Assembly (NCBI GenBank): GCA_003868215.1
Contig: QWDQ01000017.1
Span: forward strand, 310,001-374,000
Length of the DNA: 64,000 nucleotides
Direction: 5' to 3'
From: Pseudophaeomoniella oleicola
Lineage: Eukaryota; Ascomycota; Eurotiomycetes; Phaeomoniellales; Phaeomoniellaceae
Shown: positions 1 through 10,536 of the stretch, piece after piece
Layout: every line of letters starts with the position of its first letter
Position numbering within the stretch: position 1 is the first letter of the stretch
Made by a program: the position numbers and the translations under genes
Notes under the pieces: model-generated
The model's database searches: none
What the model saw: the letters and a program-made list of their open reading frames with translations, nothing else
Told to the model about the DNA's origin: nothing

Positions 1-321
1 GAGCAGGGTCAGGACTGATGCTGCTTCCTACGGTGGAAGGTGGTGATGGCAGTGAGCCTGGTCCAATCACGGTATCGGGTCTCGCAGAAGCCGCTTGTTT
101 GGCCGCTTCTTGCTGGAGCCGTTTCTTCCTTCTAATCTCCCTCGTAACATGTTGCGTACTCAGACTACAACACAAAAACGAGTAGTTAGTGGTTGCAACT
201 AGCAAACGAGAGGCATTACACGACTGACATACCTCCGATTCGTTGGTTGGTCCTTATCCCATTCCACAAATGTGAAGCGGCCAGTGTGGGCTTCTGGCCT
301 TCCAGAGGCTCCAGAGGCCAT
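1..321 (-). CDS. N-terminal part of a fungal transcription-factor-like protein (runs off the window start)
   Basis: Two exons are visible: 321-233 starting at an ATG, then 164 to beyond base 1. The intron 165-232 has a GTATGT donor and a TTGTAG acceptor, and the frame continues across it. The N-terminus reads GRFTFVEWDKDQPTNRS, followed by HVTREIRRKKRLQQEAAKQ and a Pro/Ser-rich stretch. A short F-x-F-V segment followed by a basic 'HVxRxxRRKKR' block near the N-terminus is common in fungal proteins carrying the Fungal_trans_2 (PF11951) region, a C-terminal domain that would lie outside this window. No zinc cluster is visible here. The assignment rests on this N-terminal pattern only. An overlapping longer minus-strand ORF from 496 in another frame looks non-coding. 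Confidence 0.5.
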
Positions 322-1199
322 TTGAGGGCCGAGGTCTTGGCTCGGAGACTTTGGCGGGCTCCGGGGGCGATGGTCTCATCTTAGACGAGCCAACTGCTCC
401 CTTCCAGTCATGAGTATGTCGACGAGTACAAGATGATGATGATGATGATGTGAAGATGGCAATATCCTTTGGCTTCGTCGCTGAAGAACTGAACAATAGA
501 CAGAAAATATTGATCTTTCACAAGGTGCAAATACGTATCAAACTTTGAAACTACGGCCCAGCCCAGACCAGACCAGATCCGAAGACTTGGGAGGCCTCGG
601 TGGGATGTTCACTAAGTTCAAGTTACGTAGTGCATCTTCACTAATTCCGTCTCCCCGATAATTAACTACAGAGCGACTTCAGCCGACAAGAACTGCCCAA
701 TCCGGCGGGGGTTCGTGCCAAGCATCAACCCTCATTTCAAACTGGTCTTCCAAGATCTAGAAAACGCCACAATTTCATGACACTCACCATGCTTCAGAAA
801 TTACATCCAATCTTATATTCATTATTATCATTATATATCAAGGAAGGACTTTGTGACTCTCTATGTGAACCCTCGTTAATGACCCTGTGTACCTTTGGTG
901 ATACACCTGCCTGTTCAGATCGTGCCATGGCCGTTTCTTTGACGACGAAGTCTGCCTTCAAAGGTTCATCTTCACGGGCGGTGTTTAATGGGGTGGTTTC
1001 TTTGCGCTGAGGTCCTCTGCAGATCGTCATATAATACTATCGACAACAAGGTGGAAGGGAGTACCTCTTGAGTCGTAACATCAAGCTTGGCCTGCTTTGA
1101 CAACTTGGCGGCATCAACTTGGCTTTGATTTGTTGTAAACACCTTCGATCCGAGGCTCGTGTCTCTTTCTTCAAGACACGATAGAGATAGGTCGCGCCT
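322..1199. other. Intergenic region, no supported gene
   Basis: This is the upstream region of the leftward partial gene. A perfect (GAT)6 microsatellite lies at 432-449. Short ORFs at 777-1010 (+) and 794-1030 (-) overlap each other and resemble nothing I recognise. Confidence 0.5.
432..450. repeat. (GAT)n microsatellite
   Basis: Six perfect GAT units plus a trailing G lie in the region upstream of the partial leftward gene. No function is implied. Confidence 0.8.
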
Positions 1200-1393
1200 T
1201 CAAGGTATTGGATTGCATCCTCCGTAAGAGTGTCAGTATGAAGTTCTGCAGACGAGAACCTTTGGGAGCGGGCTCACCCGTTAAGAACTTCCGCGTTGCC
1301 GTGAGGCCCTCGAGTGGCGGGTTATCCATTCGCATCATTCGCGCTCTCCCACGTCTTCGAGCCCAAACTCCCTCCTGCCGGAAGTACGAAGCT

Positions 1394-2014
1394 CTACCTA
1401 GCGCCGGCTGACATCGGCTGGCCAATACAAAGATCCTTTGGGATTTCTCCACCACTTTTGAGGACATAGTATACGAGAGCGTCACACAAGTCGCAGTATT
1501 TTGGTGGTAACCACGTATGAAATGTTCCATCTTGCTTATCTTCCAATAGCCATGCTGATGGCGCGTGATTGTAAAGAGAAAGAGCCGTTGATTCGGTATC
1601 GCTAGCATTGACAGGTATCTCTCGAGTAGCTCTAAACATCGGCAGTGCTACATCTGGGGCTGGGCCTTGTATGTCATACTTTCTGTCCATGTTCGCTGGA
1701 GGAGGAAGAGGTACGCTGCTGCAGAAATCGAGCACTCCCCAGACCCGCACATTGAAGATATGCGGAAAGAGTCGTTGCAGTTCAAGCCACCATGCATACG
1801 TCACATTTCCTGGACACAAAACAATCGAGATTCTCAATGTTGGCTTTGGAGGCCCACCAACCGTTGGTTTGCACGCCAACGTGCGAGCTGGCTTCGCACG
1901 TATAGAAATGCGAGACCTTGCACGGCCTTGCCGATACCGCAGTCGTCTCCAAGGATTCCACCGCCAAGCTGTTCTGCAGTGCGTTGGAATCAGGCGACCC
2001 CAACGACCTGCCAC
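1394..2014 (-). pseudogene. SNF2-like helicase relic, frame-broken
   Basis: Reading leftward, one frame (about 1998-1850) gives QLGGGILGDDCGIGKAVQ followed by AFLYVRSQLARWRANQ, which resembles the SNF2 motif I region (GxGLGKT) but with Ala in place of the Thr. A different frame (about 1856-1397) then gives KPTLRISIVLCPGNVTYAWW and a short downstream stretch, which resembles SNF2 motif Ia (TLIVCPxxVxxxW). No intron with convincing signals joins the two frames cleanly, and a stop lies just upstream of the first segment in its own frame. The helicase C-terminal half is not found nearby. Protein-like sequence may persist to about 1200 but is not recognisable. A small unrecognised intron could restore part of the frame, so the relic status is probable rather than certain. 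Confidence 0.45.
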
Positions 2015-3472
2015 GGCGGAAGGTAGAGGGTTGTCTGTGCGACCCGGGACGTGGTCGACGAAGAAGCGGAGCTCTACCCAGCTCCAGCTTTCCTGATGAC
2101 CAACCCTCTGGCCATCGATACAGGTTCAGTAGATGTTGTGCCGAGTCAACTCTTTTCATTGAAGGACACGTGATTGTGAATGTATCAGCGAAGCTCAGTG
2201 ACCCCAACGGCGTTTCTCGTCGGGTGGCTGGCGATAGGGTAGCGAGAGTGGCGTTACGTGCGCTCTCAAGGGATCACTGCATTCTTCATCAGCATCCAAC
2301 CTTCGATTCCGAGCAATTCGCTTTCTTTGATGTGCAACTCTCCTTCTTTCGATACTGCAATCTTTCATGCCTTTTCATCTTGTCCAGCTGCGTCCTCGCT
2401 TCGCCAAGTGGCCTTGTACCAGCGTCTCGAGAAACGAATGCCATATCATGAGTCTGATATCAAATGAAAGTTTTCCATATAGTTGAAGCTATCCCTCGTT
2501 GAAGTGAGAGACAAGTATCGAGTTGAGACAGGAGACAGAAGTCCAGATGAGAGAGAAAGTAAGTACCCACTTGACTTGGGAGCCATCCCTTGAAAAGCGA
2601 CAGCGGAAGGAGAGCTTCATCTGGGTACAAGGATTCAAGGACACGCCCCTGCTGTAGTAGCGGTATGTAGACTGGAATAAGAGAGGAAAGGAAATTGCGG
2701 AGTCCGTGAGCGTTGATTGCTAATGCTGATAGCAGCATTCAGAATTGTATGTGACATATTGTCCGTTGCTTGCAGCATGGGCTCACGGCCAACTAGGGTG
2801 GACGAATATAACTGGGAATCTGGGAGGGTGATGGAGAGTATATATACTTGAGGTTGGGGGTTGATCCAGAACAGGTCGAAGCCACACTACGTGTGAATCC
2901 CATGGCGAAAGCATTTGAGTCACCAATCCAAACGGAACCCAGAATGCAATGCTCGCTGATGATGATCACAAGATGCAACCGTGAAGACATAAGTCTGCGT
3001 GCTGTTGTGATTCAATAACTCTTTTCACTGTATTCGCAGAGACACATCGAGACACCTTGGAATATAATCACTGCTTACCCTTGATTCTGGGGTGTGAACA
3101 ATGAGTGTACCGATATAGGCTGTGAAATGAACAGCGGGTACTACTTCCCATTGCCTACCGTCATACAATGCTTAGAGTAGTACGTACCTGATCAATGACA
3201 AGGGGGTATTGTATATGGAGATGCCAATAGACCAGATGCATGTCACATGAGTACTTCACGGCTGTTCAAAGAATATATCAGACAATGTTAGGAGTAGGGT
3301 GACACTGACCATAGTGTATAAAGCACTAACATAGAATAGTCACAACCTAATACTTAGTACTGTACGTATCCCACAACTGTCCCCCACCTAGAAAGAAACC
3401 AACAAAAGCAAAAAATTGACAGTCGCCCAAGATTGCTCAGGGAGCCGTTAAAATGACAAAAAGAAGATTTGT
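2015..3472. other. Intergenic region, no supported gene
   Basis: Short ORFs exist on both strands (for example 2460-2738 minus, 2258-2467 plus) but none has recognisable similarity or a convincing exon structure. The stretch separates the SNF2-like relic from the tRNA gene. Confidence 0.45.
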
Positions 3473-3544
3473 AGCAACACTTGGTGTCGATCCAAGGACC
3501 TCCGGGTTATGAGCCCGGCGCGCGTTCCACTGCGCCATGTTGCT
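3473..3544 (-). tRNA. tRNA-Met (CAT), initiator type
   Basis: Read on the minus strand this is a 72-nt intron-less cloverleaf. The 7-bp acceptor stem pairs AGCAACA with TGTTGCT. The D arm contains GGCGCAGTGGAA, the anticodon loop is CTCATAA with the CAT anticodon at 3511-3509, and the anticodon stem is CCGGG/CCCGG. The T loop begins GATCGA instead of TTCRA, and the tRNA begins with A; both are marks of eukaryotic initiator tRNA. An elongator tRNA-Met would have a TTC-type T loop, so the initiator call is favoured. Internal promoter A and B boxes lie within the D and T arms, as in all Pol III tRNA genes. Confidence 0.93.
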
Positions 3545-3830
3545 AATTTGATGTCTTTTTTCGGTCTACCAAAAAATATATAACTATGGCAATCGTAAGG
3601 TGAAGATCATCCCTTAGTTTTCGTATTGCGTGACTTAGTCATCGTATATCCAAAAATTCTAAGTTCCCGACGATCACAATGATCTCCTCCCCTCACAGCT
3701 TCACTGTAGTAGACTACACCAGAACTCGCATCGCATTCTATACCCAACTACATTGTGACATTTGAAAAAACCCCACGATATCCTGAATCTTGTCTACACG
3801 GATCCCGTTTCAACCTCTTTCGCCGCGAAA

Positions 3831-4151
3831 ATGTCTGCTCCTCAGCGCGAATCCTACAGCCTACCCGCTTCCTCCCGTGAAGCCTACCAGCCATCCTACG
3901 CTGGCGGGTTCGGCGCAGACGCCCTAGCCGGAAGTGCAGGAGCATCGGTCTCGTACATCTGTGGTGAATGCGCCAGTAAGGTCTCGTTGACGAGAAGCGA
4001 TGCGATCAGATGCAAGGAGTGTGGTCATCGTGTGCTTTACAAAGAGAGAACAAAAAGGTGTGTCCCAGACAGCTTCTACGGGTTTTCTCCTATTAGGAAG
4101 GGCACTTTGCTGACATACACCGACAGGATGGTCCAGTTTGAGGCTCGATGA
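3831..4151 (+). CDS. RPC10: DNA-directed RNA polymerases I, II and III subunit Rpb12 (RPABC4)
   Basis: This small zinc-ribbon subunit is shared by all three nuclear RNA polymerases. Exons are 3831-4057 and 4127-4151; the intron has a GTGTGT donor and a CGACAG acceptor. The product is 83 aa. The conserved C-terminal core carries C-G-E-C and C-K-E-C zinc-binding pairs and continues through [11 protein letters not shown] into MVQFEAR after the intron, the classic C-terminus of this family. The first ~40 residues are a Ser/Ala/Gly-rich leader, usual in filamentous fungi. An in-frame upstream ATG at 3762 would add 23 residues. I chose 3831 because of its A-rich context (GAAAATGTC) and the normal family length. 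Confidence 0.93.
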   Translation: MSAPQRESYSLPASSREAYQPSYAGGFGADALAGSAGASVSYICGECASKVSLTRSDAIRCKECGHRVLYKERTKRCVPDSFYGFSPIRKGTLLTYTDRMVQFEAR

Positions 4152-4341
4152 GATTCTTCACGGGGAACAAGAATTGCACGTTTGTTGAAAGCAGGTAGTC
4201 AGGAGTTGTTGCTTTGGGATTCAAAAATTTATGCGAGGCGTTTGGCAAGCTCATCATCAAAATATCGAGCTGGTGCATCATTAGAACAGATTTCCCACGG
4301 TCCACAAGGGAATACGTTGGTTTGATACCAAAAAATCATCA

Positions 4342-5625
4342 TCATAGTCTATTCGAGGCTTCTATGAACCTTTCCAGTTGCTCCAGCGATTTCCCGCTCT
4401 CCAAGCACCAGCGCGCCTTTCTCAGCCCCTCTTTCCATCGCATCCTTCCTGGACCTCGTTCTGTGATGACTTCACCCGTCGCACAGGTATCCGACTCGCA
4501 GACTCCGCTGATTGTAAGAAATGCGGCAGTATTCATGAGGACGAAGTCCAGTACGGGATGATTTGGTGGAAGTTCGTTCCGTAATATTTTCATCAGAAGT
4601 CTGGCATTCTCCTCTGGTAATCTTCCACCGTGCACGTCCGACAGAGGATGCGTCGGCAATCCAAAGTCGCTGGGATGCAGAGAGAAGCTTTCCACCTCAC
4701 AGATGGTTCTCGGGGGCGCATCGTCATCGCTTGTGGTATAATCTTCATCTTCAACGTCAAGCGGTCCTTTAAAGTCCGGGTTCTTCATTTCCCTGAGCAT
4801 CCAACAATTCGTCCGACCTGCGCAACTGACCTCATCTAAATCCTCTTCCCCGCACACAACCAAGGCCTTCGTCGATCCTGACGACTTCAAAGCCGAGGCA
4901 AAGATAGGCCCCAACTCTTGGTATGCTACTCCTACCAGACGAGCTTCGATGGCCCAGTCAACAGGGTTCGCAAGTGGACCAAGCAGATTGAAAATGGTTC
5001 GAATGCCTAAACCCTTGCGCAGTGGTGCAGCGTACTTCATCCCCGGGTGGAAATTTGGCGCAAATAGGAAAGCATAATTGTTATCCGTGTACATCTGATG
5101 AAGGTTGTCCGCCTTTACAGCGGCGATGTTGGGTGCTTTTGGTTGTATTGCCATCAGGACATCTGCTGATCCGGAAAGAGAGGTCTGAGCACGATTGCCA
5201 TGTTTCGCAATAGTGAGGAAGGCAGATGCTATTATGGAAGACGTGGTCGAGATGTTGAATGTAGAATGTGAATCACCGCCAGTACCAACTATGTCGCAGA
5301 AACCTCCCTTATAATTGCCATGCTTTCGAGCGCGTGTCCTCATCACTTTTCGTAATGTAGCCTTGTCGACAAGAGTTGCGGCTTCCCGCATGCGCTCGGC
5401 ACATTTTGACAGTACGTCCGGATTTTTGTCCAGTCTTGTGGAGTGTAGTAACGTAAGAAATGCTGCAAACTGTATCTGATTGACACGGTTCTCGAAGATC
5501 AAGGCGAAAGCAGAGGCGATCTCTGAGGGTGAACAATCGACCTCGGAATGGTGGGGATATGCGAGTCTCTTCAGGAGCGGAGCGATGGATATTTCATCGG
5601 ATTGTTGAGGAATTGAGCCGGCCAT
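4342..5625 (-). CDS. TRP4: Anthranilate phosphoribosyltransferase
   Basis: The enzyme transfers phosphoribosyl from PRPP to anthranilate, the second committed step of tryptophan synthesis (TrpD family). It is a single 427-aa exon. Visible signatures are the PRPP-binding glycine loop CDIVGTGGDSHSTFNIST, the KHGNR segment followed by SGSADVLMA, and GIRTIFNLLGPLANP. The N-terminal helical domain begins around residue 10. A 30-40-residue acidic insertion near residue 290 (DVEDEDYTTSDDD) is a typical fungal loop. The gene is divergent from the mitochondrial ribosomal protein gene, with 307 bp between the start codons. That interval contains a TGAGTCA element, suggesting amino-acid (cross-pathway) control. 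Confidence 0.95.
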   Translation of the reverse strand: MAGSIPQQSDEISIAPLLKRLAYPHHSEVDCSPSEIASAFALIFENRVNQIQFAAFLTLLHSTRLDKNPDVLSKCAERMREAATLVDKATLRKVMRTRARKHGNYKGGFCDIVGTGGDSHSTFNISTTSSIIASAFLTIAKHGNRAQTSLSGSADVLMAIQPKAPNIAAVKADNLHQMYTDNNYAFLFAPNFHPGMKYAAPLRKGLGIRTIFNLLGPLANPVDWAIEARLVGVAYQELGPIFASALKSSGSTKALVVCGEEDLDEVSCAGRTNCWMLREMKNPDFKGPLDVEDEDYTTSDDDAPPRTICEVESFSLHPSDFGLPTHPLSDVHGGRLPEENARLLMKILRNELPPNHPVLDFVLMNTAAFLTISGVCESDTCATGEVITERGPGRMRWKEGLRKARWCLESGKSLEQLERFIEASNRL

Positions 5626-5753
5626 AGCTGACTATATGGGGGAGAAGACTCCCAATATGCTATACCAAAGCACAATTGTCACTCGTTGCTTCAATTGAGC
5701 GCAGAGTAAATGTATTGTAATCTATGCTCTGAGTGGCCCCTCCGCTCCGGGCA

Positions 5754-5760
5754 TGAGTCA
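5754..5760. promoter_or_regulatory. CPC1/CpcA (Gcn4-type) bZIP site TGAGTCA
   Basis: This perfect TGA(C/G)TCA core lies about 130 bp upstream of the TRP4 start and about 170 bp upstream of the divergent ribosomal protein start. Amino-acid biosynthesis genes in filamentous fungi are commonly activated through this element by CPC1/CpcA. A 7-bp match can occur by chance; position in a TRP promoter makes function likely. Confidence 0.6.
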
Positions 5761-5932
5761 GCTAATTTGATCTGGCAGAAAATGAATCCGTCCCGGAGCC
5801 TTTCCGCTCACCACTTCCATTTTCGCTAGAGCAAGACTTATACAACCAGCTTCGATGAGCTGATCGACAAGTCGCTTGCTCTGCCTCTTCATCAACTCAG
5901 CATCGCTTCTCATTGTTCTCTCTATATCAAAC

Positions 5933-6973
5933 ATGCCACCTAGATTACGACTTCCGAGGCTGGGGCAACCTTATTGCTTTCGCGCCTCCATTGATGCGAA
6001 CCAATATTGCAAATGTAACTATGCGACAGTTGCAACGACTCCGGCTGCATCAGTCGATCAAATGACGACCTCAATACCTCCCATAAGACCATATCAAAGT
6101 TCTCAGCCTCCGTCACATCGACCGCCCGAGCACCGAAGATCCCAATTACTGCGTGAATACGTTTCGTTGCTTCAGACTACGCCATTATTTCTCATTTTCC
6201 AACACAACAATCTGAAAGCCAGCGAATGGATTGGCATCCGACGCGAATTGAATGCTGCGCTCACAAGGCTTGATGAGTCTCTGATTGCGCAGGGAAGACA
6301 CCAAAATGCTATAGGGTCTGCGGTGAAGCTCGAAATCGTACGAACCAACATCCTGGAGCCAGCCCTGCGGATAGCAGACTACTACCAGCCTCCACCTCCA
6401 CCTCCTTCAGCAGAACCTACGGACCCTTCCCAGCCGTCTTCTGCATCAGGGATCCCGAATGCATCCCCAGATCCTTCTGATGAAGCCTTTACCCATGCAC
6501 TCTCACGACAAGCGCATGATGTGTCATTGAAATTCAGGAACAAACACCCACTTACACCGCTGCTCGCCGGTCCAGTTGCTCTCCTCACCTTTCCAAGTGT
6601 TTCGCCAGAGCACATAAAAGCCGCACTTCAGATTTTAGCACCTCAGGCTGGGACTTTCCCAGCTCCAACTCGACGAGCTCATCCTAGCTACTGGGAGCTT
6701 GGCGTCCAAGATGGTCTGAAGAAACTCATGCTCCTTGGTGCACGAGTAGATGGTACAATATTTGATATGAACGGCGCATTGTGGGTTGGGTCTATTGAAG
6801 GCGGAATCGATGGTCTCAGAGCCCAATTGGTGCATATGCTTCAAGGTTTCGGAGCAGGTATCACGAACGCTCTGGAGAGCGGATCAAGGAATCTGTACTT
6901 TACCATGGAAGGAAGGAAGAATATGCTCGAGGAGGAAGGAAAGGCAAAAGACGAGTCTGCTGCAAAGGAGTAA
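5933..6973 (+). CDS. MRPL11: Mitochondrial large-subunit ribosomal protein uL10m (Mrpl11-like)
   Basis: This is a component of the mitoribosome stalk base. It is a single exon of 346 aa from the ATG at 5933 (MPPRLRLPRLGQ...). An in-frame ATG at 5876 would add 19 hydrophobic residues. The first ~35 residues are basic and poor in acidic residues, as expected of a mitochondrial presequence. The core, LLREYVSLLQTTPLFLIFQHNN, is the N-terminal alpha/beta unit of L10 proteins, and LTPLLAGPVALLTFPSVSPEH matches the second conserved block. A Pro/Ser-rich insertion (PPPPPPSAEPTDPSQ) lies between them. The length is usual for fungal uL10m, which lacks the long acidic C-terminus of cytosolic P0. Confidence 0.85.
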   Translation: MPPRLRLPRLGQPYCFRASIDANQYCKCNYATVATTPAASVDQMTTSIPPIRPYQSSQPPSHRPPEHRRSQLLREYVSLLQTTPLFLIFQHNNLKASEWIGIRRELNAALTRLDESLIAQGRHQNAIGSAVKLEIVRTNILEPALRIADYYQPPPPPPSAEPTDPSQPSSASGIPNASPDPSDEAFTHALSRQAHDVSLKFRNKHPLTPLLAGPVALLTFPSVSPEHIKAALQILAPQAGTFPAPTRRAHPSYWELGVQDGLKKLMLLGARVDGTIFDMNGALWVGSIEGGIDGLRAQLVHMLQGFGAGITNALESGSRNLYFTMEGRKNMLEEEGKAKDESAAKE

Positions 6974-7336
6974 ACCAACTGGTATTGTACATTATGTCTT
7001 TTATTATCAACTGTACATGATAAGTTTGGGTATCGTTAAAGAACCAGGCTATTCTGAGCGTCTTCTGCGAGAACAAAAACCAGGCGCCTGCACTTTGATG
7101 CTAGTTGTTAGCTATATTATGAATCATCCACCCAGAGTTTAGTAGGCAGCCTAGGATGGAAACCTTGTGATGTATGTAGAGGTGAACTTGGTGCGGTATC
7201 TTTCTTTGCCTCGTCTCTCCTTTCTTTGCTAGCCTCTTGAGGTTCTGATTGAAACTGATTTTTCTTTCTGTCCTTCTCCCTCCTTTCCCTCCGCCGCCAT
7301 GTCAGGTTTTACGGAACTCGACGACTCCTTGCAACA
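6974..7336. other. Convergent 3' intergenic region
   Basis: This separates the convergent 3' ends of the uL10m gene and the LYR-protein gene. The pyrimidine-rich stretch near 7240-7300 belongs to the 3' flank of the LYR gene. I see no gene or clear element. Confidence 0.5.
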
Positions 7337-8386
7337 TCAAACCTCACCGTCTCGTAGGGTTGCCTGTTGCGTTCCCTCCCTCTTCGTTTCCCTCTCGGCT
7401 ATCCTTGCCGATTTCTTTTCTTCTGCTTTTCTCAACTGTCGTCTTCTGTTCTTCTCGATTCTCTTTACCTTGTGTCTTGCCAATTCCTCCGCCTCCCCCA
7501 GTTCTTTCTCTTTGAGGTAGACTTCAAACATGCGCTTCCCCAGCTCGACGTTCTTATGCCACGCGGCGGCCATCTTATTGGTGAATTCTCGCTCTACTGC
7601 TCGGAGGTCTGCTGTCCACGAAGTCCAGGGATCTTCTCGAATAATGTTGGTATTTACTGCAAGCAGTCCATCCCATTCATCCTCATCTTCGCCGAGTTTG
7701 ATCAGGACATCGAGATCCTCGCGTACTTGGCGCCTTCTTCGGTCGGTTCTGAGCTTGCCACGGATCACTGCCGTCAAACGTTCTGGTTGGGGTTTGTAAT
7801 AGCGCAAGAATGGTATGCCCATCGTGGTGACGAAATGGGGGACGCGACGGCGACCGGAGGCCGGTTTGTACGGTATCTCAGAAAGCGGGATGGGGTCTGC
7901 AAGTATATCACGGGGCTTTTCAGCCACAGGACGTGGAGGATCTTGTTTCTGCTCAGCCCTGGGTTTCCGTCGCGACCTAACACTGTTTAAATCGGCATTG
8001 TGTTGGGCTTCATCTGCAATCTTTTCTCGATAACCCTTGATAATGGATTCAATCTTCGTAGAAGCTTCCTGCGAGCCATGTGTTGACTTCCGAAGGAGGT
8101 CAAGCGCCTCATAGCCAACACGCATGCCATTCGCTACCGGCACCAGCGTCTGTAGTTTCGCATCAGCACGAAAACGACGTGCGACATGACCGGCGATCTC
8201 TTCTCGAAAGGAAGTCTCGTTGGGAAGTTGGAGGGTCTGTCGCAAAAGCGCTCGGTAAAGCGCGCGGCCTGCGGGTGGAAGGTCAGTCAGTCAGTCACGG
8301 CAAAAGAGCCACGTAAGTCCAAGTCGGGAATACTGACACGCAAACTGATGTGCCGATCTTTTGTGAGGGACGATTCGTCCCGGCAT
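7337..8386 (-). CDS. LYR-motif (Complex1_LYR-like) mitochondrial protein
   Basis: Exons are 8386-8338 and 8268-7337. The intron has a GTCAGT donor and a CCGCAG acceptor, and the split codon restores the motif. The 326-aa product starts MPGRIVPHKRSAHQFACR and continues into ALYRALLRQ, the L-Y-R tripeptide plus downstream helix that define LYR proteins, which bind the acyl carrier protein in mitochondria and assist assembly of respiratory complexes or Fe-S proteins. The central part includes FLRYYKPQPERLTAVIRGKLR. The C-terminal ~90 residues are strongly charged and helical (KELGEAEELARHKVKR...), probably coiled coil. Fungi have long LYR proteins of this layout, but I cannot assign a client complex. 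Confidence 0.75.
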
Positions 8387-9191
8387 ATGGTCTCTATCCG
8401 GATTGAGCCATCGACCACGTTGAATGGTGTATTGTAAAGTCAGAGTGAGAACAAAAATGCGCCGACGATCAAGTCCGCGCGGAATGGCGTTGTTCGCTTC
8501 CGAACTGGTCCCTCTCTCCCTGAGTTTGTACCATATACTCTGATTTACATAGTAGATATTGTTTATAATCCGCAGATTATCAATGTAACCTGCTTTCTAC
8601 AGCTACTCGTTAACTTGAATGATATGTTGTAATTCCGCTCAGGGGATCCATGTTGTCGCTTCTCTTAGGGATCTTTCCCAGGACACATTTAGGTCGATGA
8701 GAGAAAGGCCATTATCAGACCATACAGCTATGATGTCTAGCACGGGTTGCCATAGACATGAAGCACACATTCATCCTGCTACAACGCCTAGTCAATTTCG
8801 TCCGGATCGGGAGTCTATATCCAGCGGACTTGAAGGGATCATGTCGGCTCTGGGCTTACTTTCATTGCCTTGAGGATAAAATGTGTCAGGTTGGCTGGAG
8901 TACTTGATATCACAGCTTAGATTCATTGCAAGAAGCTCCTCCTTTTATCTTCCTCGTCCATTTCATGCATCTGCAGGGTATGGCAGCATGATCGTGATCT
9001 AGTCAAAGTCTTGAACAGGGTTAAAATTGAATAATCAAAGCTCGTCCATTGCTATGCTGTTCATAATGCATGAGAAAGATCCAGTCTTCATCGCTCCGTC
9101 ATGTTGTCCCACCCGACACAAGTCTTGATGTTCTCACAGGCACATGTCGCCTAAAATATAGTGACTGAAGTATTGAAAGTTGGACGTAGTG
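8387..9191. other. Intergenic region, no supported gene
   Basis: This lies between the 5' end of the LYR gene and the 3' end of MMS2. One plus-strand ORF (8619-8873) has no recognisable similarity and is not counted as a gene. Confidence 0.5.
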
Positions 9192-9927
9192 TCAGAACGT
9201 CGAGCCTTCGGGTGGTTGTGGTAGCTTCTTGTGTTGTGGGAGAGCCATATATCTATTATAGGATCGATCAGCGCCGTCAATACACATAGCAAGGGCTAAC
9301 ACTGACCTTCTGAGCTCGATCAAAATCGTTTCCATGGTATACTCTCTTTTCCAATTGACGAGGCAGGGGAGCTTTGTCGGATCGACTTTTCCAGTTCGCG
9401 GGTCCACACAAGGTAGGTTGATTCGTGATACGAAGGTGAGAGTTGGAGGAGCATCGGGGTATTGGTCACCACAGTGTATCTTCAATGAGTAGATGCGGTT
9501 TTCGTGGGCGCTCTGTTATGCATGGAGTAGTCAGTCGCCTAAGAAATCGCTTATGTTGGTCCCGAAGCCACGCCTCCCTCAAAAGTGAAGCGGCCAATGG
9601 AAAAGGCAGGCCATCCATGTACGAGCACATACATGTGGTGGTCCAAGTATGGTTCCGTTCCAATTTGACATCATCAGGTCATCACCATCTTCCAGACCAT
9701 ATGAGCAGGCCTCTGGGGTCACATCGTCAGCGTTCGATACGACGAACTAGGCTCTTAGAGACCAACCTGCACCGAGACCCTTCTCTCCCTTCTCAAGTTC
9801 CTAAGTCACCAAGTATCAGTCACAGCCATATGCCCGCCATATCGCGGGTGGAGCGCAAAGCTTCATTCAGAGGTCTGTTTGCGCATACCTCCAACAGCCG
9901 AAAATTCCTGGGGACTTTGGCACTCAT
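9192..9927 (-). CDS. MMS2: Ubiquitin-conjugating enzyme E2 variant Mms2
   Basis: This catalytically inactive E2 variant partners Ubc13 to build Lys63-linked ubiquitin chains on PCNA during error-free post-replication repair. Five exons: 9927-9889, 9800-9767, 9712-9633, 9512-9307 and 9252-9192. The product is 139 aa, normal for the family. The reading is MSAKVPRNFRLLE, ELEKGEKGLGA, then MMSNWNGTILGPPH, SAHENRIYSLKIHCGDQYP, RINLPCVDPRTGKV and KKLPQPPEG at the C-terminus. The HPN/active-site Cys segment of true E2s is absent, as expected. The last intron (54 nt) has a length divisible by three and no stop. The start codon lies 609 bp from that of divergent MON2. Confidence 0.95.
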
Positions 9928-10536
9928 GGTGAAATATGAAGTGATGTAGGTAGTAAGGTAGAAAAAGTAGGGGCCTTGTGTCACTTGAAGCTCACGGCTT
10001 TGCGCTGAGGCTCGAATGGATAAGGTAAAGTTGGAGGGGAAGGACCGTCGGTGACTGCGGGACACGACACCTCGCAGGGAAATATAATTATTGGGGCTCC
10101 GGGGCAATGACCTCAGCAAGCATACAGTAAATACAGCGCCGCACCGATCCAACACCTTCGTATGACCTGCTTCTAGGTAGTCTTGATACTTCCGGCAGGA
10201 TAAGGGAATGAACAATATAATCAAACTCCAAACGAAATCGACATCAATGGGAACACATCATTATCTTCACTACGAGTCTAGACAACTTGGATTGTTCTAA
10301 TCGTATTAACACCTCAGAAGCACAGTCACGCCGACTTCCCGACACTATTCCCGAACGAGATTGAAGCTTCTAAGGATACATCAATGCGTCGTGGCTTAAT
10401 GTACGGTCACTGTTGTCTACACTGAGCCTTAACAGGTCACTCTTCACTTAGGTGATGCATGCAACATTCTCCCATCATATCTCTGAGTAGTTCTCAGAAA
10501 AGCCATGACAGAACTGGGAACCCTACAATTGGAACG
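9928..10536. other. Bidirectional promoter region MMS2/MON2
   Basis: This 609-bp interval lies between divergent start codons. I see no conserved gene and no site I would name with confidence. Confidence 0.4.
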
